A DNA stretch of 64,000 nucleotides from Bernardetia sp. MNP-M8 (lineage in GTDB: Bacteria; Bacteroidota; Bacteroidia; Cytophagales; Bernardetiaceae). Below, one piece after another: positions 54,190 through 61,604 of the stretch. The notes under the pieces are model-generated. The model searched no databases, had not been told where the DNA came from, and saw nothing but the letters and a program-made list of their open reading frames with translations. Numbering within the stretch: the stretch's first letter is position 1; each line of letters opens with the position of its first letter. The stretch is taken from contig NZ_CP147012.1 in NCBI RefSeq assembly GCF_037126285.1, positions 620,001 through 684,000 of the forward strand, given 5' to 3'. Made by a program: the position numbers and the translations under genes.

Positions 54190-54303
54190 GAACAAGAAAA
54201 ATTGGCTTAACATTTTGATACAGACTTTTGAGCATAAAGAACACTTTTAGAGGTTTAGTGAAGGATGAACTAAGAAACCTCATTTTCATTAAGTGGTCAT
54301 TGC
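54190..54303 (+). repeat. Decayed attC-like element in cassette 6
   Basis: The body (TTGGCTTAACATTTTGATACAG and onward to ATTAAGTGGTCATTG) is clearly of the array family but has lost the left AACATTGGCTTAGC start and the right GCCAAGCC..CGTT end. It is no longer a competent site. The 170 bp between element 5 and it (54021-54189) carry no supported gene. Confidence 0.7.
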
Positions 54304-54349
54304 AAAAGAGGAGTGTATAATACATTAATAAATAAATTTAAAAGACATC

Positions 54350-55153
54350 ATGAAAACAAAAATTATTGTTTTTTTCACTATTTTAATATTAATTTCATGT
54401 AATGACAATAGTTTTAGTAATAAAAAAGACACCGACAAAGAAGAGTGGTCTAAAGTTATAATAGAAACAAAAACTATAAATAGTATTACTTATTACTTTT
54501 CATCTGACGTGAGTATTAAAAGAAGAAATTTAGCAATCGAAGAATGTCAAAAATCCATAGAAGAAAATTTAAAATTAATTGGTGAAAATGAATTCAACAA
54601 TAAAATGGATATTGAATTTTTAAAATCAAAGAAAGAAATGTTAAAATATGGTGGAATTGCTGCTCAAGGTTTGGCTTATCCCAACAGAGATGTGTTTTTT
54701 ACTTTATTAAAAGACACAGGTTCGCCAATAAAACATGAAATGATGCATATGATAACAATGTATAAATGGGGAACGCCCTCCACTTCATTAACTTGGATGA
54801 ATGAAGGATTAGCAACATATTCAGATATAACATGTTTTAAATACTCATTAGAAGAAATTTATAAGTACTTTATTCAAAGTAATAAACTTATTAATTTGGA
54901 TAATTTGTCAGAAGATTTTTATGGAAATCCTGATATAATTGCATACACCCAAAGTGCTTTTATTTGTAAATTTTTAATTGATAATTATGGTATCTCAAAA
55001 TTTAAAGAACTTTGGAAAAGCGAATATGGAAAACTAAACGAAATATATGGTTTCGACTCACAAACCTTAGAACAAATTTTGAAAGAATATATAAATAAAA
55101 AATACCCAACAAATATTAATTTTGATTGGGAAGCATTTAATAAGGGCTGTTAA
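54350..55153 (+). CDS. Metallopeptidase-like lipoprotein (peptidase MA-like)
   Basis: Lipoprotein signal with lipobox LISC (Cys17). At about residues 130-160 it shows the gluzincin zinc site HEMMH followed by NEGLATY, where Glu is the third zinc ligand about 22 residues on, the layout of the M1/MA-like peptidases. The rest is helical and lysine-rich, ending FDWEAFNKGC. It is cassette 6's gene and is probably a secreted or surface peptidase. An IS inserted 57 bp behind it splits the cassette from its attC. Confidence 0.85.
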   Translation: MKTKIIVFFTILILISCNDNSFSNKKDTDKEEWSKVIIETKTINSITYYFSSDVSIKRRNLAIEECQKSIEENLKLIGENEFNNKMDIEFLKSKKEMLKYGGIAAQGLAYPNRDVFFTLLKDTGSPIKHEMMHMITMYKWGTPSTSLTWMNEGLATYSDITCFKYSLEEIYKYFIQSNKLINLDNLSEDFYGNPDIIAYTQSAFICKFLIDNYGISKFKELWKSEYGKLNEIYGFDSQTLEQILKEYINKKYPTNINFDWEAFNKGC

Positions 55154-55210
55154 AAAGCAACGAACCCTAACAATGGTTTTAAAAAATTTGGGTTTTATTT
55201 TTTAATTTAA

Positions 55211-56684
55211 ATTGTAGAGTTTAAAATTGCCGTATTTTGCTGAATATCAACTCTGTACGGCAATTATATTTTGCAAAAGTCCTATATTTGTTTTTACCAC
55301 AAAATAAATAATTAGATTTTGTAAAATACACTACAATGATAAAAAAAAATAGCCACAAAAATAGTTTCTTTGACAAAAAAATATTTTGAACAGGAATTTT
55401 CAGCTACTTCTACTCTTTTTCAGAACTCTTTTTCAGAATTAGATATTTCTAATGTAGATGAATCTGATACATTACTTTTTGAAAAAATGCAAACTGTATT
55501 TTTTCTAGGTCAGTTACTAGGTTTGCCTACCTTGAAAAGTATTTTAGTCAAATTTGGTATCACAAGTAGTCAAGTATCCATCAATTACAAAAAGTTGTAT
55601 AAAAAACTGACAATCAACAAAATACGTGTACTTTATGAATATGTATTTAAAACTCAAGTGGTTCATTTATTGAAAGAAATGGCTTCAAAAGATAGTAGTA
55701 TTTGGTCAAAAAAAAGAGTTACGGCAGTTTTAGATGACAGTATTTTTCGTCAATGGCTCTCTGAGTTAGGTAGAGAAAATGATTATTTTGGAAGTTTCTT
55801 TAGTGGACAGTATCGTGCTACTACTCTAGGCTTTAAAGTGGTTTGTTTCGGATTATATATTGAAGATGTTTTTTATCCTTTATTTTTTGATTTTGTTAGA
55901 AAAAAAGGAAAAGCTGATAAAAAAGAACCTATTCAAATAGCTAAAAAATTAGTGAATCGTTGGGGAAAGTTACAAGAAAAATTAGCTAAAGAAAATAGTG
56001 TATTACCTTCTATTCATTTTAGTTGTGATAGTGGCTATAGTGATGTTTCATTGAGTGAAGAATGTACCAACCAATCAACAAGTTTGATTTATATTAGTGT
56101 ACCTAAAAAAAATCATATTATTATAGTAAATAATAAAAAAACAAACTCAAAAGAATATATAGATCGTGTTTTTTTAGAAAAAGAAAAAAAACATCAAGAA
56201 GCGCAAAGACATCTCAAGGAAGAAGAAAAAACACCTTTTACTTTACGTCTAAAAGCGTTCTATCAATGCCAAAAAAGAGAAGTTGTTTTATTATTTTTTA
56301 GGTTAAATGGCTCAAAAAAAGTAAGTGTTATATATACCCCAAATTTGACCGTTTTTGCAAAAACATTACGAAGACATTGGTTCAATAGAACCTATATAGA
56401 ACAGTTTTTCAAAACACTCAAACATGTATTAAAAATTAGTGAACCTAGAACAAAAAATAAAGAAGAATTTGAAAATAAACTTTTAAAATTTGCATTTTTG
56501 GCGATTGAAGTTCAAAAAATAGTCCGATTTATTAGAAGAAAATGTAAACAATTTAAACAAAAAGGATTTATTTCTTTACAAAGGATACTCTGCTCTAACA
56601 AAGAAATACTAGACCTTTTGCAAAAGCAAATCAATATAAAAACTTGATAATCAAAATAGTAAACTAAAATCAAACTCTACAATT
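55211..56684 (+). mobile_element. Complete IS inserted at TTAA inside cassette 6
   Basis: ATTGTAGAGTTT at 55211-55222 and its exact complement at 56673-56684 are the ends; a four-base TTAA precedes the left end and follows the right end (target duplication, extended by chance to an 18-bp palindromic match). Length about 1,474 bp. It carries one DDE transposase gene. A 4-bp TTAA/YTAR target is known for the IS701 and IS1380 groups; the exact family is not settled by eye. Confidence 0.88.
55370..56647 (+). CDS. DDE transposase of the TTAA-type IS, frameshift at its 5' end
   Basis: The 425-aa frame has a DDE core: Asp in TAVLDDSIFRQW, Asp in FSCDSGYSD and Glu in NRTYIEQFFKTLKH (the Y/R-x-x-E-x(6)-K form of the IS4 superfamily). 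The only ATG nearby, at 55336, is in another frame and is separated from this one by a run of nine A (55341-55349). Reading one A less would give MIKKIATKIVSLTKKYFEQEF and continue in frame. Either TTG at 55370 is used, or slippage on the A-run makes the full protein, or the copy is damaged. Confidence 0.88.
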   Translation: MTKKYFEQEFSATSTLFQNSFSELDISNVDESDTLLFEKMQTVFFLGQLLGLPTLKSILVKFGITSSQVSINYKKLYKKLTINKIRVLYEYVFKTQVVHLLKEMASKDSSIWSKKRVTAVLDDSIFRQWLSELGRENDYFGSFFSGQYRATTLGFKVVCFGLYIEDVFYPLFFDFVRKKGKADKKEPIQIAKKLVNRWGKLQEKLAKENSVLPSIHFSCDSGYSDVSLSEECTNQSTSLIYISVPKKNHIIIVNNKKTNSKEYIDRVFLEKEKKHQEAQRHLKEEEKTPFTLRLKAFYQCQKREVVLLFFRLNGSKKVSVIYTPNLTVFAKTLRRHWFNRTYIEQFFKTLKHVLKISEPRTKNKEEFENKLLKFAFLAIEVQKIVRFIRRKCKQFKQKGFISLQRILCSNKEILDLLQKQINIKT

Positions 56685-56788
56685 TAAATAACAAGTCTTT
56701 TTTGCCAACAAATAGAAATAGTTAACAGAAAAAAAATTGTACTTTTGCTTTAGAACAAACGTTTTAAACCAGAAAAATGACTACTATT

Positions 56789-56909
56789 AACATTGGCTTA
56801 GCAAAAATGGGCGTAACGTTTTGACACAGACTTTTGAACATAAAATAAACTTTTAGAGGTTTAGAGAGGGACGAGCTAAGAAGTCCCATATTCCCTAAGC
56901 CATACCGTT
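56789..56909 (+). repeat. attC-like element 6
   Basis: Standard family element (AACATTGGCTTAGC to CTAAGCCATACCGTT). The private end of cassette 6, TACTATTAAC, matches its start GTTAGTAGTA with one mismatch; the cassette is now 2.8 kb because of the IS. Confidence 0.82.
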
Positions 56910-56967
56910 AGCAGTTATTAAAAAAAATCACGACAAGAATTTACATTAAGAACAGAAACAAAATAAA

Positions 56968-57435
56968 ATGAATAAGAGTCCAGAACAAAATTTAAAAGAC
57001 CTTTCAATTACTTTAAACGAAGTTTCACAACCTATCGCAAGCTATGTAAACTGCGTACGAACGGGAAATTTATTATTTCTGTCTGGTAAAGGTCCAATTA
57101 AAGAAGACAAAACCTATGTGACAGGAAAAGTTGGCAAAGACTTGACTATTGAACAAGGAAATGAAGCTGCCCGTTTAGTAGCAATCGACCATATTGCAGT
57201 ATTAAAAGACGAATTGGGAGATTTGAGCAAGGTAAAACGAATTGTCAAGGCTTTTGGAATGGTTCATTGTACAAGCGATTTTATTGACCAAGCAAAAGTG
57301 ATAAATGGATATAGCGATTTAATGTTTTCAGTTTTTGGCGAAAAAGGACGGCACGCAAGAAGTGCAGTAAGTATGCACGCATTGCCTCTAAATTTTGCAG
57401 TAGAAGTTGAAGTAATCGTAGAAATTGAAGATTAG
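56968..57435 (+). CDS. RidA/YjgF-family protein
   Basis: The 155-aa member of the RidA (YjgF/YER057c/UK114) group, trimeric enzymes that hydrolyse reactive enamines/imines. Seen: PIASYVNCVRTGNLLFLSGKGPI, VGKDLTIEQGNEAARLVAID, VKRIVKAFGMVHC and GEKGRHARSAVSMHALPLNFAVEVEVIVE, where the conserved Arg and the Pro-Leu end belong to the longer subgroup. The catalytic-site Arg of classic RidA (IEK/RAT motif) is changed, so it may act on another substrate. It precedes a PhzF-like gene by 7 nt, so the two form an operon in cassette 7. Confidence 0.9.
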   Translation: MNKSPEQNLKDLSITLNEVSQPIASYVNCVRTGNLLFLSGKGPIKEDKTYVTGKVGKDLTIEQGNEAARLVAIDHIAVLKDELGDLSKVKRIVKAFGMVHCTSDFIDQAKVINGYSDLMFSVFGEKGRHARSAVSMHALPLNFAVEVEVIVEIED

Positions 57436-57442
57436 TAATTAA

Positions 57443-58252
57443 ATGACCATAAAAACATATATCATTGATGCGTTTACAACCGAGCTTTTCAAGGGAAATC
57501 AAGCTGCTGTTTGCCTACTTGAAAATGAACTTGATGAAACGACAATGCTCAATGTCGCAAAGGAATTTGGCTTTTCTGAAACAGCTTTCATTATAAAGCA
57601 AAATACAGGTTCATTTTCCATTCGCTATTTTTCGCCTGTAAAAGAAATCCCATTATGCGGACACGCAACTTTGGCTTCTTCTAAAGCAATTTTTACAGAA
57701 TTTAAAGAACTTACCCAAATCATTTTCCAAACCCATTTTGGAGACACATTGGAAATAAACCAAAACAATGGTAGAATTGAAATGAAATTTCCTTTACACC
57801 AAACGGAAAAGACTGAATATGACGATGCAATAAGAAAAGCACTAGGAATAAATGAAGTTCTCAATTCCAGATACAATTCATTTCATAATATGCTGATGTT
57901 GGAATTGGAAAGTAGCGAAGAACTTGAAAACCTAAAACCTGACTTTTCTGTATTAAGAAAAATCGAAACAACTATCAGCGGAGTACTTGTAACTGCAAAA
58001 TCCATACGTGACAATTTTGACTTTGAATACCGCTATTTCTTCCCTTGGTCTGGAGCAGATGAAGACCCAGTTACAGGTGGAGTTCAGAGCTTTTTAGCAA
58101 AATATTGGTCAGACAAGATTAATAAGAATAAAATGAACGCTTTTCAATGTTCAAAACGGACAGGAAGTATGGAAGTGGAACTAATGAAAAATTCAGTAAT
58201 AATTAGAAGTAATGCAGTAATATTTACAACAGGAACTATGAACCTGACTTAA
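57443..58252 (+). CDS. PhzF-family isomerase-like protein
   Basis: The 269 aa are a PhzF/diaminopimelate-epimerase-fold protein: DAFTTELFKGNQAAVCLL at the start, the catalytic Glu in FGFSETAFI (about residue 45), PLCGHATLAS and ADEDPVTGGVQSFLAKYW with the second conserved Asp. It isomerises or epimerises a small molecule of unknown identity. It is paired with the RidA-like gene at 7 nt in cassette 7; enamine chemistry and isomerisation could belong to one pathway, but this is inference. Confidence 0.92.
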   Translation: MTIKTYIIDAFTTELFKGNQAAVCLLENELDETTMLNVAKEFGFSETAFIIKQNTGSFSIRYFSPVKEIPLCGHATLASSKAIFTEFKELTQIIFQTHFGDTLEINQNNGRIEMKFPLHQTEKTEYDDAIRKALGINEVLNSRYNSFHNMLMLELESSEELENLKPDFSVLRKIETTISGVLVTAKSIRDNFDFEYRYFFPWSGADEDPVTGGVQSFLAKYWSDKINKNKMNAFQCSKRTGSMEVELMKNSVIIRSNAVIFTTGTMNLT

Positions 58253-58275
58253 TGAAAAGAATAAAAACAACCGCT

Positions 58276-58401
58276 AACAATGTATGCTATGAAAAATAGG
58301 CGAAACAACTGTAAAGACAAGGCTTTTGGCTCGTTTCAAACTTTGTGCTTAACCGAAAGTTTCGTGCTTAAAAATCGCCTACTTTTCATATACTAAACGT
58401 T
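58276..58401 (+). repeat. attC-like element 7, different sequence family
   Basis: AACAATGTATGC...TATGAAAAATAGGCG pairs with CGCCTACTTTTCATATACTAAACGTT in a stem of over 15 bp, but the sequence is unrelated to the other elements. The private ends of cassette 7, GTTAGCAGTT and AACCGCTAAC, match with one mismatch. A foreign attC type in the same array is what cassette capture predicts. Confidence 0.82.
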
Positions 58402-58427
58402 AGCTGATATTTTAGAAAGATCCACTT

Positions 58428-58982
58428 ATGAAAGAACAAACGATAAAAAATATAATTGATACCTACTTAACTAAATGGATAAACATTGGACTAAATCAAA
58501 AGCTAAGACCAATTGAAGTCGAAATGTCAGACCCAAACCAAGATAAAAAAGAAGAGTATCGTATTTGGCATCCAATTGAAAGTAAAGTTACAGATATGGA
58601 AATCAAAGAAATTGAAGATAGAATTGGACACAACTTTCCAAATGATTATAAAACATTTTTAAAACATAAACATTTTTATGAACTTCAAATTTCCGAAGCT
58701 TCATTTTGTGAACATCCAATTAATACTTGGAGAAAAAGTCTTACAGAAATGATTTTCAATGGTTATCTTACTGAGTTTCTCATTGATGAAGGTTATATTC
58801 CATTCATAAATTGGAGTGATTGGGGTTTACTTTGTTTCGACACGAACAGAAATAAAGACGATAAAAACTATCCAGTTGTATTATGGGATCACGAAAGAGC
58901 AGATCAATTTGAGGACAAGTACAAAGACTTTTATGATTTGTTGACTCAACTTGACAAAGAAGAAAGAAAAAACATCAGCTAA
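58428..58982 (+). CDS. SMI1/KNR4 (SUKH)-like cassette protein
   Basis: The 184 aa contain the SUKH-type motif KEIEDRIGHNFPNDYKTFLKHKHF, then INWSDWGLLCFDTNRNK and YPVVLWDHERADQFEDKYKDFYDLL, typical of the family. Such proteins are often immunity proteins against secreted nucleases or deaminases. The stop codon (58980-58982) overlaps the private GCTAAC end of the cassette, a compact gene-in-cassette arrangement. No toxin gene is beside it. Confidence 0.88.
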   Translation: MKEQTIKNIIDTYLTKWINIGLNQKLRPIEVEMSDPNQDKKEEYRIWHPIESKVTDMEIKEIEDRIGHNFPNDYKTFLKHKHFYELQISEASFCEHPINTWRKSLTEMIFNGYLTEFLIDEGYIPFINWSDWGLLCFDTNRNKDDKNYPVVLWDHERADQFEDKYKDFYDLLTQLDKEERKNIS

Positions 58983-59103
58983 CATCAGCTTAGCAAAAAT
59001 GGGCTTAACATTTTGACACAAACATTTGAACATAAAAATAAACTTTCAGAGATTTATGAAAGGATGAGCTAAGAAAGTCCTATATTCACCAAGCCAAATC
59101 GTT
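58981..59103 (+). repeat. attC-like element 8, last of the array
   Basis: Left arm AACATCAGCTTAGC is slightly changed and the right arm reads CCAAGCCAAATCGTT, so the element is partly decayed. The private ends of cassette 8, GTTAGCTGAT and ATCAGCTAAC, match exactly. What follows (GTTCTAAATCC...) has no matching end, so the array stops here. Confidence 0.8.
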
Positions 59104-59126
59104 CTAAATCCTAAAATAAATCAAAA

Positions 59127-59270
59127 ATGAAAATATTTCTTAAAATTGGAATCCTAATTTTAATAGCTGTTTCTTGCAAACAAAAAGAAACAGAAAAAAG
59201 AGTTGATTCAGAAAGTGAAATAAATTATTATACCTACCCTTTTTACTATGCAGATATATTCAAATTTTAA
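59127..59270 (+). CDS. Small lipoprotein, 47 aa, possibly truncated
   Basis: An ATG-started frame encodes a signal peptide with lipobox AVSC (Cys17) followed by 30 charged and Tyr-rich residues (KQKETEKRVDSESEINYYTY). It starts 24 nt behind the GTT of the last attC-like element, like a cassette gene, but no attC follows. Its 3' part lies in an inverted repeat (CTATGCAGA at 59246-59254, TCTGCATAG at 59305-59313), so the original gene may have been longer. Confidence 0.55.
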   Translation: MKIFLKIGILILIAVSCKQKETEKRVDSESEINYYTYPFYYADIFKF

Positions 59271-59357
59271 ATATCTGAAAATCAAGTGTTTATATATTTA
59301 ATTTTCTGCATAGCAACTATGAAAACTATAGATTATGTCAAAAGAAGGAATAAAGAA

Positions 59358-59387
59358 AAGGAATTTGATTTTACTCAAATTCCTTTA
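59358..59387. terminator. Hairpin terminator behind the tetR-type gene
   Basis: AAAGGAATTTGA pairs perfectly with TCAAATTCCTTT across TTTTAC. It can serve the small lipoprotein gene and the minus-strand TetR-type gene. Confidence 0.75.
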
Positions 59388-59404
59388 GTCTTTTATAAAA
59401 ATCA

Positions 59405-59451
59405 AATTCGTAATTCGTAATTCGTAATTCGTAATTCGTAATTCGTAATTC
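59405..59451. repeat. 7-bp tandem repeat (AATTCGT), about 6.7 units
   Basis: Six perfect AATTCGT units and a partial one, 7 bp before the stop codon of the TetR-type gene. The same word appears singly in other gaps (for example 36190-36220). Confidence 0.9.
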
Positions 59452-59457
59452 TTTCAC

Positions 59458-60096
59458 TTATTTACGCTGAAATAAAAATTTCACAAAATCAAAAGCTGAG
59501 TCTGCAATATTTCTACCAATCAAATCCATTGCAAAATTGACTGTTTTTTCTACGGCTGCATCTGTTCGTTCAAAGTTTTTGCTATCATCTTTTACCCAAA
59601 AACGAATCAGAAATTCAGTTTCTGCCCAAAGAAGGGAATCATATTTTTTAGCTATAAACATACGTTGTTCTACCTCTCCTGTATCCATTCCTTCCTCTAA
59701 AAGAACATTTATATATTCATAAAAACCATTTTTGAAGTCTGCCAAAATTTTTCTTCTAAACCCTCCATTTCTTGCGCTAAGTTCATTAGTTACAAAACTG
59801 CGATTTTCTTTCAACACTTCTACCAACGTAAAATAAAAGGCAAGTAACTTTTCACGCACCATATATTCTGCATAAACGGATTCAGAACGCAAACGCTGAA
59901 CAGTTTCTGTGAGATATTCTCCCCAAATTTCTTGTTCTATATTATTGAAGCTAGAATAATTATCATAAAAATATTTTTCGTCTTCTCCTAGCTCTGCCAT
60001 TAAGTTATAAGGTGTTGCAGGAGCTTTTCCATGTTGTCTGATATATTGAATAAATGCATTTTTGATTTGCTGTTTTGCTGTGGTGGTATTTTCCAT
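59458..60096 (-). CDS. TetR-family transcription regulator
   Basis: The 212 aa have an N-terminal HTH (KQQIKNAFIQYIRQHGKAPATPYNLMAELGEDEKYFYDNYSSFNNIE, about 8-55) with the TetR 'F-Y-x-NF/FSS' pattern and an all-helical ligand domain. No effector domain is recognisable. It stands alone near the array edge; target genes are not evident. Confidence 0.85.
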   Translation of the reverse strand: MENTTTAKQQIKNAFIQYIRQHGKAPATPYNLMAELGEDEKYFYDNYSSFNNIEQEIWGEYLTETVQRLRSESVYAEYMVREKLLAFYFTLVEVLKENRSFVTNELSARNGGFRRKILADFKNGFYEYINVLLEEGMDTGEVEQRMFIAKKYDSLLWAETEFLIRFWVKDDSKNFERTDAAVEKTVNFAMDLIGRNIADSAFDFVKFLFQRK

Positions 60097-60196
60097 TTAT
60101 AATAAACTATTTTTTTGGTTTAATTTTAAATCTAATGTAATCTAAACGAACATTGTCATAGAATGGTTTTGATATTTTTTTGTTCTTTTTATTCAA

Positions 60197-61201
60197 TTAA
60201 ACAAATCTCCTTCTCATCAAATCTTTAAGGCTTTGATATAACCTACCTCTTGTGTACCACTTAGAAACATGAGGAATTAAAGTTGTTTCTTTTGATGGAT
60301 TATTTGTGTCTTGTGTTTTAATATTTACTGGAAATATTTCTTTTTTAATTGGATTTAAAAACCAACTGACATAGTTAACAAGTTTGTTTACAGGAAATTC
60401 AGATTTAGGCATTACATTTCCATATATTTGGATGTATATAGCATCCTCTTCTCTTGTTATGGGTGTTTCAATATAATAAATGATTCTCTTTCCTTCCTCA
60501 TTAAATCTAGAAAGTCCATATCTGCTTTTCTTCTCTTCTTGTTTTTCGTTAATTTTTTCTAAAGGCAATTCTTTTTCTTCCTCAAAATTAATTAAAATAG
60601 ATTGATGAATACTAGCAGAAATTTCAAACTCCTTTGCTTCAAGACCTTCATACTCTGCTACTAAAATAATACTATCTTGATTTTGAAGAGTATCTTGAGG
60701 AATCAGAAATGAAAAAATTCCATTTTCTAAAGAAGTTGTTTTATGTTTTGTGCCTTTTATAGAAATGATAGCTTCTGATAAAACCTCATTTCCATTGACC
60801 ACTTTTCCATTGATAGCAAAAGGAGGAGCTATATTTTCTAATGAATCCGTTTCAATCTTTTGATTGTATTCTACTTGTGTTGTGTCATTTTGTGATTTGG
60901 CAGTCGTAGAAGTTAGAAAAAAAGCAACTGAAGCTGCTGCCAATTCTTTAAAGAAAAATCTTCTTCTTGGAGTTTCTGTTTTTTCTTTTTGAGGTTGTAA
61001 TGTTCGGTTTACTTGTGTTGTAGAGAATAAACCACATGTTTTTTGACTTCCTATTTTTTTGAAATAATCAACAATCTCAGCATCTGTCATAGACGAAAAA
61101 TCAATAACTACTTTCTGACAAGAACCACAAAAAAGCCCTCTTTCTGCTGGACTCATAGTATTCAAGTCTTCATGACACGGTTTTGGTATCTGTATTTTCA
61201 T
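60197..61201 (-). CDS. Zinc-finger/carboxypeptidase-regulatory-like membrane protein
   Basis: The N-terminus (about 1-60) has the Bacteroidota anti-sigma-like zinc motif: PCHEDLNTM, GLFCGSCQKVVIDFSSMTDAEI with CxxC and a downstream Cys. A membrane helix follows (about 95-112, FKELAAASVAFFLTSTTA), then a carboxypeptidase-regulatory/TonB-plug-like Ig fold (about 128-215, INGKVVNGNEVLSEAIISIKGT) and a Lys/Glu-rich C-terminus. Such three-part proteins are common in Bacteroidota and are predicted to link envelope state to gene expression. The partner is unknown. Confidence 0.8.
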   Translation of the reverse strand: MKIQIPKPCHEDLNTMSPAERGLFCGSCQKVVIDFSSMTDAEIVDYFKKIGSQKTCGLFSTTQVNRTLQPQKEKTETPRRRFFFKELAAASVAFFLTSTTAKSQNDTTQVEYNQKIETDSLENIAPPFAINGKVVNGNEVLSEAIISIKGTKHKTTSLENGIFSFLIPQDTLQNQDSIILVAEYEGLEAKEFEISASIHQSILINFEEEKELPLEKINEKQEEKKSRYGLSRFNEEGKRIIYYIETPITREEDAIYIQIYGNVMPKSEFPVNKLVNYVSWFLNPIKKEIFPVNIKTQDTNNPSKETTLIPHVSKWYTRGRLYQSLKDLMRRRFV

Positions 61202-61604
61202 TTTACTTTCAGTTTTTTTGAATACACTTTAATCTTAAAACAAACGAAGAGCAAGGGATAAATGCTGCAAAAAATAATACAGACTCATTCCTCTTTATTT
61301 TTTGATGCTCAAAACATAATTTATCCATAAAATAATCTAAGATAAGAGAAAATTACTCACAAAGTTGCTCATTATTTAAATTTACGGCATATTTTGGGGG
61401 ATGGTCGTTGTCGTCAAGATGATTTTGTTTCTGACTATCTTTGCAGCAGGTGGTTCTAGAGAATCTATGAGATAAGAAAAATTATATCTAGTTATATATC
61501 AAAAAAAGCAACAATTTCTTGTTGCTTTTCTTGTGTTTAACATTTTTTTTCCTGTTTTAATTGGAATATTGTTAAAGCTATTTATCTTTACAAAATAATT
61601 TTTC
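61202..61604. other. Non-coding region before the glycan genes, with an isolated hairpin
   Basis: About 400 bp without a supported gene. A terminator-like hairpin AAAAGCAACAA / TTGTTGCTTTT with a T-run lies at 61504-61531, followed by the FkbM gene 75 bp later; what it terminates is unclear. The stretch 61390-61470 is less AT-rich than its surroundings. Confidence 0.5.

Larger units (their letters stand above)
45926..59103 (+). mobile_element. Integron-like platform and eight-cassette array
   Basis: Recombinase, ssb and attI-like site (47140-47193) lead an array of eight cassettes bounded by attC-like elements whose GTT ends lie at 47673, 48331, 49530, 50501, 54018, 56907, 58399 and 59101. 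All parts point in the same direction. Each cassette's first ten bases (GTT plus seven) are the reverse complement of its last ten before the attC body in six of eight cases over 9-10 bases, and with one mismatch in the other two. Confidence 0.85.

Noticed and set aside
47553..59103. Regular repeats as a CRISPR array
   Set aside because: The repeats are about 120 bp, vary in sequence, form long hairpins and are separated by whole genes, not by uniform short spacers; no cas genes are present.
61504..61531. Hairpin as evidence of a lost gene upstream of fkbM
   Set aside because: No coding remnant is visible on either side, so only the hairpin itself is reported.
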